NCBI RefSeq assembly: GCF_036017915.1
Contig: NZ_CP107929.1
Location: forward strand, 4,840,001 to 4,904,000
Source of the DNA: Micromonospora sp. NBC_00421
Lineage (GTDB): Bacteria; Actinomycetota; Actinomycetes; Mycobacteriales; Micromonosporaceae
DNA: 64,000 bases
Direction: 5' to 3'
Each line of letters begins with the position of its first letter. Within the stretch, counting starts at the first letter, position 1. Of this stretch, positions 57,987 to 64,000 are shown piece by piece. Made by a program: the position numbers and the translations under genes. The notes beneath the pieces were generated by a model. That model was not told where the DNA came from and made no database searches. It saw nothing but the letters and a program-made list of their open reading frames with translations.

Positions 57987-58314
57987 GCAACGGATCCGAC
58001 TGGCGTGAGGTCAAGGCCAAGGCCCGCGAGCTCGACCCCTCCTGGGAAGACCCCGAGCGGATCGCCCGGCGCGGCCGGTTCCGCGAAAGATGCTCGCCTC
58101 GGTGAGCGGCGCGCAACTGGCCGAGATCCGCCGGCAACTCGGCATGACCCAGCAGCAACTCGCCGAGGCATCCGGCCTGTCCCAGGCCAGGATCAGCCAG
58201 ATCGAGACCGGCGAACACACCAGCCTGGAGACCCTTCGCGCGTACGTCACCGGACTTGGCGGTCAGGTGGACGTGGTCGCTCGCATCGGGAACATCCAAC
58301 TCAACGTGGCCTGA
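57983..58314 (+). pseudogene. HigA/XRE-type antitoxin gene with frameshift
   Basis: From the ATG at 57983 the protein reads SNGSDWREVKAKARELDPSW, then PERIARRGRFRE, and terminates at 58105. The helix-turn-helix half continues in the next frame from 58090: SGAQLAEIRRQLGMTQQQLA, ASGLSQARISQIETGEHTSL. One base appears to be missing at CGCGAAAGATG (about 58084), in an A run. If not a sequencing error, full antitoxin is not made, though re-initiation at the ATG at 58090 could give a 74-residue DNA-binding protein that still occupies the operator. Confidence 0.75.
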
Positions 58315-58389
58315 GATTCCACCGCCGGTCGGCTTGTCGGTCGACCGGCACCGCACGTCAGCCTCCGATCCGGCTGACATCGCACGGTA

Positions 58390-58419
58390 GGGCGTCGGTC
58401 AACTGCTCGACCGACGCCC
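58390..58419. terminator. Bidirectional terminator hairpin
   Basis: GGGCGTCGGTC pairs perfectly with GACCGACGCCC across an eight-base loop between the convergent antitoxin and LpdA-like genes. Confidence 0.65.
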
Positions 58420-58433
58420 GCCGGGTCACCGGG

Positions 58434-59837
58434 TCATTCGAGTTCGTGGAGCATGAGCTGGCGGGCCGCCTCGGTGATCGAACCGGACAGGCTCGGATAG
58501 ATGGTGATGGTCTGGGCCAGCTCGTTGACGGTGAGGTTGTTCTCGATCGCCATCGTGATGGGCAGGATCAGCTCGCTGGCCTTGGGGGCCACCACCACCC
58601 CGCCGACCACCTGACCGGTGGACGGGCGGCAGAACAGCTTGACGAATCCGTCCGCCAGGTCGTCCATCTTGGCCCGGGCGTTGCCGGTCAGCGGCAGCAT
58701 CACCTGGCGGGCCAGGGTACGGCCGGCGTCCGCCTCGTCCTGGGAGACGCCGACGGTGGCCAGCTCCGGGTCGGTGAAGACGTTCGCCGCGACGGTCCGC
58801 AGCCGCAGCGGACGGACCGCCTCGCCCAGGGCGTGCCACATCGCGATCCGGCCCTGCATGGCGGCGACGCTGGCCAGCGGCAGCACGCCTGTGCAGTCGC
58901 CGGCGGCGTAGATGCCGGGGACGTTGGTACGCGACACCCGGTCGACCGTGACGTAGCCGCCCTTGGCCAGCTCGACGCCGTACTCGGCCAGACCCAGGCC
59001 GGCGGTGTTCGGGATGGAGCCGACGGCGATCAGGGCGTGCGAACCGGACACCACCCGCCCGTCGGAGAGGACCACCTCCACCCCGTCGTCGGTACGCCGG
59101 ACCTCGTCCGCCCGGGAGTTGTTGAGGATGCTCATGCCCCGGCTGCGGAACACCTGCTCGATGGCCATCGCCGCGTCGGCGTCCTCGTGCGGCATCACCC
59201 GGTCCCGGCTGGAGACCAGGGTCACCTCGACCCCCATCGCCTGGTAGGCGCTGGCGAACTCGGCACCGGTGACGCCGGAGCCCACCACGATCAGGTGGGC
59301 GGGCAGCTCGGGCAGGTCGTACACCTGCCGCCAGGTGAGGATGCGCTCCCCGTCGGGCAGCGCGGTGGGCAGCTGGCGCGGGGTGGCACCGGTGGCGACC
59401 AGCACGGTGGACGCGGCGATCGAATATTCCTCGCCGCCGTCGGCCGGGGTGACGACGACCCGGTGGGTGTGACCGAGGGTGTCCTCGCCGAGCCGGGCGG
59501 TGCCCGCGACGAAGGTCACCCCCGCCTTGAGCAGCTTGGTGTGGATGTCGGCGGACTGGGCCAGGGCGAGCCGCTTCACCCGCTCGTGCACGGCCCGGGC
59601 GTCGACCGTGACCGCCTCCAGGCCGTCGGAGTGGATGCCGAACTCCTCGGTGTCCCGGTAGCCGGTCACCACCTCCGAGCTGGCGATGAAGGTCTTCGAC
59701 GGGACGCAGTCGGAGAGTACGCAGGCACCCCCGGCACCCTCGGCCTCCACCACGGTGACGTCGGCGTCCAGCTGGGCGGCGACCAGGGCCGCCTCGTAGC
59801 CGGCCGGCCCCCCGCCGATGATCACGATGCGGCTCAC
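58434..59837 (-). CDS. lpdA: NAD(P)H-quinone dehydrogenase (LpdA-like)
   Basis: The 467-residue flavoprotein belongs to the disulfide oxidoreductase family: FAD motif IIGGGPAGYEAALVA, NAD motif VVGSGVTGAEFASAYQ and the second FAD motif GIYAAGDCTG. The redox segment reads GGACVLSDCVPSKT, with both cysteines of the CxxxxC pair. The C-terminal His-Glu pair of true lipoamide dehydrogenases is replaced (TIYPSLSGSI). That mixture matches the mycobacterial LpdA (Rv3303c) group, which reduces quinones and protects against oxidative stress. No other lipoamide-complex gene is nearby. Confidence 0.88.
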   Translation of the reverse strand: MSRIVIIGGGPAGYEAALVAAQLDADVTVVEAEGAGGACVLSDCVPSKTFIASSEVVTGYRDTEEFGIHSDGLEAVTVDARAVHERVKRLALAQSADIHTKLLKAGVTFVAGTARLGEDTLGHTHRVVVTPADGGEEYSIAASTVLVATGATPRQLPTALPDGERILTWRQVYDLPELPAHLIVVGSGVTGAEFASAYQAMGVEVTLVSSRDRVMPHEDADAAMAIEQVFRSRGMSILNNSRADEVRRTDDGVEVVLSDGRVVSGSHALIAVGSIPNTAGLGLAEYGVELAKGGYVTVDRVSRTNVPGIYAAGDCTGVLPLASVAAMQGRIAMWHALGEAVRPLRLRTVAANVFTDPELATVGVSQDEADAGRTLARQVMLPLTGNARAKMDDLADGFVKLFCRPSTGQVVGGVVVAPKASELILPITMAIENNLTVNELAQTITIYPSLSGSITEAARQLMLHELE

Positions 59838-59943
59838 AGCCCTCGCCCTCTCTCAGTGCTCACAGTGACTTTCTTCTCCCGAACCCGTGCGACACGCACC
59901 GTCGTATTCTCCCCCACCCGTCCGGCGGGCTATCGTCATCGCC

Positions 59944-60399
59944 GTGCGTCACTACGCGGCCTACGGCTCAAACCTGGACCCCGCCCGGATGCGTGCCTAC
60001 TGTCCGCATTCGCCGATGGTGGGCGTCGGCTGGCTGGAGGGCTGGCGGCTGACCTTCGCCGGCGAGGACGTGATCGGCTGGGAAGGTTCCGTCAGCACCG
60101 TGGTCGAGTCCCCGGGTGACCGGGTCTTCGTGGCGCTGTACGACATCGACCCCTACGACGCCGCCCAGCTCGACGAGTTGGAGGGCGTCAACGCCGGCAC
60201 GTACCGCAGGCTCACCGTGCGGGTCTCGACGCTGGACGGGGACGTGACCGCCTGGGTGTACGTCTTCGACGGCTACGAGGGCGGCCTGCCGACCGCCTGG
60301 TACCTGTCGGAGATCGCGAACGCCGCCGAGAAGGCGGGTGCCCCCGACGACTACGTCTCCGAGTTGCGGTCCCGCCCCACCGGCACCGCCTCGGCGTAA
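59944..60399 (+). CDS. Gamma-glutamylcyclotransferase family protein
   Basis: The 151-residue protein has the GGCT-like fold: YAAYGSNLDPARM binds the gamma-glutamyl group, and DELEGVNAGTYRR carries the catalytic Glu (DxLEG). The family releases 5-oxoproline from gamma-glutamyl compounds, although bacterial members often have unknown substrates. TATCGT lies seven bases before the GTG, which fixes the start and suggests leaderless translation; an upstream GTG would add 19 residues without the fold. Confidence 0.88.
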   Translation: MRHYAAYGSNLDPARMRAYCPHSPMVGVGWLEGWRLTFAGEDVIGWEGSVSTVVESPGDRVFVALYDIDPYDAAQLDELEGVNAGTYRRLTVRVSTLDGDVTAWVYVFDGYEGGLPTAWYLSEIANAAEKAGAPDDYVSELRSRPTGTASA

Positions 60400-60514
60400 C
60401 GCGTATCGCACCCGCCCAGTGTGCTACCGGGGCCGGGGCCGCCCGACGGCGACCCCGCCAGGCGTCACGCGTCCCACACCGGGTCAACCCGGTCAGGCGT
60501 CGGCAGACCGGGGG

Positions 60515-61264
60515 TCACCCGTCCGCTTCGGCCCGTAGTCGCGCCCGGACGTCGGTGAGCAGCCCGATCAGCTCCCGCCCCTCGGCCGGGCTGAGCGCCC
60601 GGAAGCCGGCCGACGCCAACCGGTCGGTGACCGCCTCGGCCCACAGCCGGCGCCGCACCAACGGCCCGACCGGCGGGTACGGCGGGGTCCACCCGCACGC
60701 CGCCGCCCCGCCCTCCCCCGCCGGGCCGGCCAGCACCGCCTCCAGCGGTGTCATCCCGGCGGCCCGCACCGCCAGCAGGTACGCCCCGGCGAAGTACTCC
60801 CGGAGCAGCAGCAGCGCCACGGCCGCGCGGGCACCCTCGGCGTGCTCCGGCAGCGGCATGGCCCGCCAGGCGGCGAAGAGCGGCATGCCTGTCGCGTCGG
60901 CGGCGGCCACCACCCGTTCCAGCAGGACGGTCAGCCGGGGTGTGCCGGGAAGGTCGTCGAGGTGCTGGGCGCCCCACCGGCAACACTCGGCCAGGTTGGC
61001 GGTGGCCACCTCCAACGGCCGGGCCACCCGGGCGGCGGTGTCCCACCCGTCGGCGACGGCCTCCGGGGCGAGGAAGCCGAGGGCCGCCGCGACCGTCTCG
61101 GCGCGGATGTCACCCAACGCGCCGGCCCGCCCGGTGACATAGAAGGCCCAGCCGGAGATGCCGAGCGTCCTGGCCCGTCGCAGGGTTCCCGGGCAGCGGC
61201 TGAACAGCTCCCCCAGCTCCAGCACTGCGGGTTTGCTGCCGGCGGCGACCTGTTCCGGCGTCAT
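60515..61264 (-). CDS. SCO6745-like helical protein
   Basis: The 249-residue protein resembles the actinobacterial SCO6745 family: an N-terminal helix with GELFSRCPGTLRRARTLGISGWAFYVTGRAGALG (broken at GTLRR), then a long all-helical body with FLAPEAVADGWDTA and REYFAGAYLLAVRAAG. Function is unknown; some members are linked to secondary metabolism. The ATG at 61264 begins the conserved part; GTG at 61282 is possible. It is followed 31 bases later, upstream on the strand, by a coiled-coil protein gene. Confidence 0.7.
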   Translation of the reverse strand: MTPEQVAAGSKPAVLELGELFSRCPGTLRRARTLGISGWAFYVTGRAGALGDIRAETVAAALGFLAPEAVADGWDTAARVARPLEVATANLAECCRWGAQHLDDLPGTPRLTVLLERVVAAADATGMPLFAAWRAMPLPEHAEGARAAVALLLLREYFAGAYLLAVRAAGMTPLEAVLAGPAGEGGAAACGWTPPYPPVGPLVRRRLWAEAVTDRLASAGFRALSPAEGRELIGLLTDVRARLRAEADG

Positions 61265-61295
61265 CCCGACCGCCCGTTGCACACATCCATCGTGC

Positions 61296-62309
61296 TCAGT
61301 CTGCCTTGCCACCGCCAGCCGTGGCATCCTCCTCTTCGGCGTCGACCGCCTCGATCGCCGCCTCGACCTCCCCGGTGCGTCGCCGGGCGGCGGTGTGGGC
61401 CCGCTCGGCCGCCCGGCGGGCCAGCTTGGCCCGGCTCAGCTCCTGCTCGGCAACGGCCCGACGACGCTCCAGTTCGGCCAGTTCGCGCTCGATCCGGTCG
61501 AGGACGTCGACGCCGTTCCGCTCGGCGGTGGCCGTCCCGTCGAGCTCCCGCTCCGACTGCCGCTGGGCGGCCTGGGCCGCCGCGAGTTCCCGCGTCAGGG
61601 CACGGCGACGCCCGGCCCGTTCGGCCTGGGCGGCCCGAGCCGCCGCCCGCTCGTCGCGGGCCCGCCGCGCACCGCCCCGCTCACCCTCCCCCTCGGGTAC
61701 GCCGGCAGCCTCTCTCCCACCGTCCGGATGCGGCTCCGCCCCGCCTCCCGCGCCGATCTCCGCCCCGCCTCCCGCGCCGGCCTGCGCCCCGCCGCCGGTG
61801 ACCAGCCGCAGTTGCGGGCGGGGCACCTCACCGAAGCCGGAATGGTGCACCGCCTTGAGCAGTTGCCCGGTGCGCACCTGCTCGGCGACCCCGGTGTCGG
61901 CGAGCGCCGCGTGCAGGGTGGCCTCCACCTCGGCCAGCGGCAGCCGGGCGGCCGGCGGTGCCCCGGGGATGTCGGCGGCGAGCCTGCGTACCTCGGTGAC
62001 CAGGGCGGCGACCACCGCCCGCCGTTGCGCGGACAGCTCCCGCAACCGGGCCCCCTTGAGATCCCGCTGGGCGGTGCGCAGCGCTTCGGCCAACGGGCCG
62101 AGCTCGGCCACCAGCTCGGGCCGGTCCAGGGCGAGCAGGTTCACCAGCCAGGCCGCCACGGTGGGTCGCTTCCGCCCGGCCAACCGTCGGGCGGTGGCGA
62201 CGTCCCCGGCCCGGCGGGCCTCCGCGACGGCGGCGTCCCGGGCGGCGACGAACCGGTCGGGCGGGGTGCGGTGGAGCTGCCGGGTCAGCTCGGACTCGTC
62301 GGCGGTCAC
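61296..62309 (-). CDS. Coiled-coil protein of unknown function
   Basis: The 337-residue protein has an N-terminal globular region (about 1-150: PPDRFVAARDAAVAEARRAGD, RRLAGRKRPTVAAWLVNLLA) of a type found repeatedly in actinobacteria without assigned function. A Gly/Ala-rich hinge with GAGGGAE units follows, then a long Arg/Glu/Ala coiled coil (about 215-325). No membrane segment or enzyme motif is seen. It starts with GTG directly after the stop of the metallo-hydrolase gene (three-base gap), so the two are co-transcribed. Confidence 0.7.
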   Translation of the reverse strand: MTADESELTRQLHRTPPDRFVAARDAAVAEARRAGDVATARRLAGRKRPTVAAWLVNLLALDRPELVAELGPLAEALRTAQRDLKGARLRELSAQRRAVVAALVTEVRRLAADIPGAPPAARLPLAEVEATLHAALADTGVAEQVRTGQLLKAVHHSGFGEVPRPQLRLVTGGGAQAGAGGGAEIGAGGGAEPHPDGGREAAGVPEGEGERGGARRARDERAAARAAQAERAGRRRALTRELAAAQAAQRQSERELDGTATAERNGVDVLDRIERELAELERRRAVAEQELSRAKLARRAAERAHTAARRRTGEVEAAIEAVDAEEEDATAGGGKAD

Positions 62310-62312
62310 GGC

Positions 62313-62942
62313 TCAGGCGTCGATCCGGCTGCCCGGCTCCAGCCGTTGGTAGTCGGTGCGGGACAGCGCGGTGTACTGCCTGTCGAGCACGCCGTACCCG
62401 TTGTCGTTGAGCAGCGCGTCGTGCAGGGCGTACGCCCGGCGGGGGGCGACCGCCCGGATGAAGTCGACCACCTCGGAGAACTTCGACCAAGGGGCGTGGA
62501 TCGGGGCGAAGAGCGTGTCCACCTCGACGTCCTCGGGGACGTACAGCGCGTCACCGGGGTGGTAGACCGTGCCGTCGAGCAGGTAACCGAGGTTGTCCAC
62601 CACCGGGATGTCGGGGTGGATGACGGCGTGCCGGCCGCCGACGGCGCGTACCGGGATGCCTGCGGCGGTGAAGGTGTCACCCGGGGTTACCGGGGTCAGT
62701 GCCGTCGCCGCGTCGCCGAGCACGGCACCGAGGGCCGCCGGCCCGTACACCGGGAGTGGTTCCCGGTCCAGCCGGCGGTTCAGCGCGGCCACGTCCAGGT
62801 GGTCGGGGTGTTCGTGGGTGACCAGCACCGCGTCCGCCCCGTCCAGCGCTGCCGGCTCGCTGAACACGCCCGGATCGACGACCAGCACCGCCCCGTCGCG
62901 TTCGACCCGCAGACAGGAGTGCGAGTACTTGGTGAGCCGCAT
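62313..62942 (-). CDS. MBL-fold metal-dependent hydrolase
   Basis: The 209-residue protein is a compact metallo-beta-lactamase-fold hydrolase of the UlaG/YcbL-like type: LTKYSHSCLRVE, LVVDPGVFS, the metal-binding THEHPDHLD (HxHxDH), YHPGDALYVPED with the further ligand, and HDALLNDNG near the end. Substrate is unknown. GAGGAG precedes the ATG. It heads an operon with the coiled-coil protein and diverges from the DUF4349 lipoprotein. Confidence 0.9.
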   Translation of the reverse strand: MRLTKYSHSCLRVERDGAVLVVDPGVFSEPAALDGADAVLVTHEHPDHLDVAALNRRLDREPLPVYGPAALGAVLGDAATALTPVTPGDTFTAAGIPVRAVGGRHAVIHPDIPVVDNLGYLLDGTVYHPGDALYVPEDVEVDTLFAPIHAPWSKFSEVVDFIRAVAPRRAYALHDALLNDNGYGVLDRQYTALSRTDYQRLEPGSRIDA

Positions 62943-63063
62943 CGTGACTCCTCGCTTATCGAATCGTGATGTCCTCAGCGCAGTCTGCCGGAACCGGGGC
63001 GGCTGCGCGCCGCGTCCGAGCTATCGCCCCGCAACCGGGGCGCGGACGACGACGGGAGCGGGG

Positions 63064-64000
63064 ATGACACTGAGGACAGCGGCCGGCGGGGCGCGGGCCC
63101 TGGCGGCGGTCGGTTTGGCGGCGCTGCTGCTGGCCGGGTGCGGGGCGGCCGACCGGAGCAGCGACTCGGGCGGGGCGGCACCGGCCGAGAAGGCACCGGC
63201 GCGGGAAGCACCGGGCGGCGCGGCACCTGACCGCGACGCGGCGGCGGGACAGGCCGGTACGGGCGCTCCCGACCTGCGGGTCGACCAGCGGGCGATCATC
63301 TACACCGGAACGATGCGGGTGCAGGTGGACGACGTGGAGGGTGCCGCCCGGCGGGCGGTGGAGGCGGTCACCGCCACCGGCGGGTTCGTCGGCGGGGACC
63401 AGCGCCGCAGCGTGGACGCCTCCGCCCAGGCGGAACTGGAGCTGCGGGTTCCGGCGGCGAAGTTCACCGCGCTCGTCGATGAGCTGGCCACCTACGGGCG
63501 GCAGCAGCGCCGCGAGATCCGTACCCAGGACGTCACCGAGGAGACGGTCGACCTGGACGCCCGGATCACCACCCAGCGGGCCCGGGTGGACAGCGCCCGC
63601 CGGCTGCTGGCCCGGGCCGACACGGTGGCCGAGCTGGTCTCGTTGGAGAACGAGGTGACCCGCCGGGAGGCCGACCTGGCCTCGCTGGAGGCGAAGAAGC
63701 GCCGGCTGGCCGACCTGACCGCGCTCTCCACGATCACGGTGACCTTCGTCGGCCGGGACGCCTCGACGGCCGACGAGGAGGAGGACCGCACCGGGTTCAT
63801 GGTGGGTCTGCGCGGCGGCTGGACGGTCTTCCTCGCCTCGATGGGCGTGCTGCTGACCGTACTCGGGGCGTTGCTGCCCTGGCTGCTGGTCATCGGGGTG
63901 CCGGTGACGGCGCTGGTGGTGCTGCTGCGCCGGCGGCGTCAGCGCCGGCGGCCCGCGCCGCCGGTGGGACCGGTCGGCGGGGGCCACCCGCCGGCTCCTA
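63064..64000 (+). CDS. DUF4349 lipoprotein (cut by window end)
   Basis: The open frame from the ATG at 63064 runs off the window after 312 codons. It has a lipoprotein signal ending in LLAGC (Cys 26), an Ala/Gly-rich spacer, then a DUF4349 domain: RAIIYTGTMRVQVDDVEGA, GGFVGGDQRRS, LRVPAAKFTALVDELA and a coiled coil with VSLENEVTRREADLASLEAK (split at VTRRE). A membrane segment (about 268-290) and a basic Pro/Gly-rich tail follow. The family is common in envelopes but its role is unknown. GGGAGCGGGG precedes the ATG. Confidence 0.88.
   Translation, partial: MTLRTAAGGARALAAVGLAALLLAGCGAADRSSDSGGAAPAEKAPAREAPGGAAPDRDAAAGQAGTGAPDLRVDQRAIIYTGTMRVQVDDVEGAARRAVEAVTATGGFVGGDQRRSVDASAQAELELRVPAAKFTALVDELATYGRQQRREIRTQDVTEETVDLDARITTQRARVDSARRLLARADTVAELVSLENEVTRREADLASLEAKKRRLADLTALSTITVTFVGRDASTADEEEDRTGFMVGLRGGWTVFLASMGVLLTVLGALLPWLLVIGVPVTALVVLLRRRRQRRRPAPPVGPVGGGHPPAP

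Overview
The window is a GC-rich actinobacterial chromosome segment. Gene content and style suggest the Micromonosporaceae, probably Micromonospora or a close relative; this is inference, not a taxonomic proof. Evidence: pervasive third-position G/C, many GTG starts, an acyl-CoA carboxylase of the alpha/beta/epsilon type, GuaB1, GTP-type PEP carboxykinase, a SigE-type ECF factor, DUF4245 and LppX-like lipoproteins, and many genes with a TANNNT -10 box only 6-7 nt before the start codon (leaderless transcripts). No rRNA, tRNA, CRISPR array, transposase or phage gene was seen.

Layout. 0-13 kb: end of a membrane-protein gene, ppc, rmuC, a repeat-bearing lipoprotein, ispH diverging from xseAB, an LppX-like lipoprotein, DUF4245, glpX and a DMT exporter. 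12.8-24 kb: an epimerase/TetR pair with two matching operators, FNR, rhomboid protease, transglycosylase, phoH, small unknown proteins, otsB, a short-chain Z-prenyl synthase and a membrane protein. 24-31 kb: pckG, two GtrA proteins, a PH-domain protein, birA and accD. 31-38.8 kb: ECF sigma factor with partner, panE, M50 protease, Uma2 nuclease, secreted GH25 muramidase and a Ser/Thr kinase. 38.8-49.5 kb: accE, a type VII secretion-like trio ending in a mycosin protease (the middle is unusually AT-rich), maf, an O-methyltransferase, a PadR-ABC drug efflux operon, accA and guaB1. 49.5-64 kb: TetR/DoxX, a MarR-heterodimeric ABC exporter operon, a decayed threonyl-tRNA-synthetase-like gene behind an apparently intact threonine attenuator, an Excalibur protein, DedA, a broken HigBA-like toxin-antitoxin pair with intact operator, an LpdA-like quinone reductase, gamma-glutamylcyclotransferase and several unknowns, ending inside a DUF4349 lipoprotein.

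Co-operation. ppc, pckG and glpX cover anaplerosis and gluconeogenesis. birA, accD, accE and accA supply a biotin-dependent acyl-CoA carboxylase for lipid precursors. The gtrA-PH-birA-accD-accE-maf-accA order recalls M. tuberculosis Rv3277-Rv3285 but is opened by two inserted blocks. ispH, xseAB, DUF4245, glpX, phoH and the Z-prenyl synthase similarly recall the Rv1086-Rv1110 region.

Most interesting non-coding structure: a dispersed palindromic repeat family (four hairpins at three loci) with core TGATCAAGAG...CGTCA; a 17-residue Thr-codon leader peptide followed by a 15-bp terminator; and self-consistent operator pairs for the TetR, PadR and TetR/DoxX regulators.
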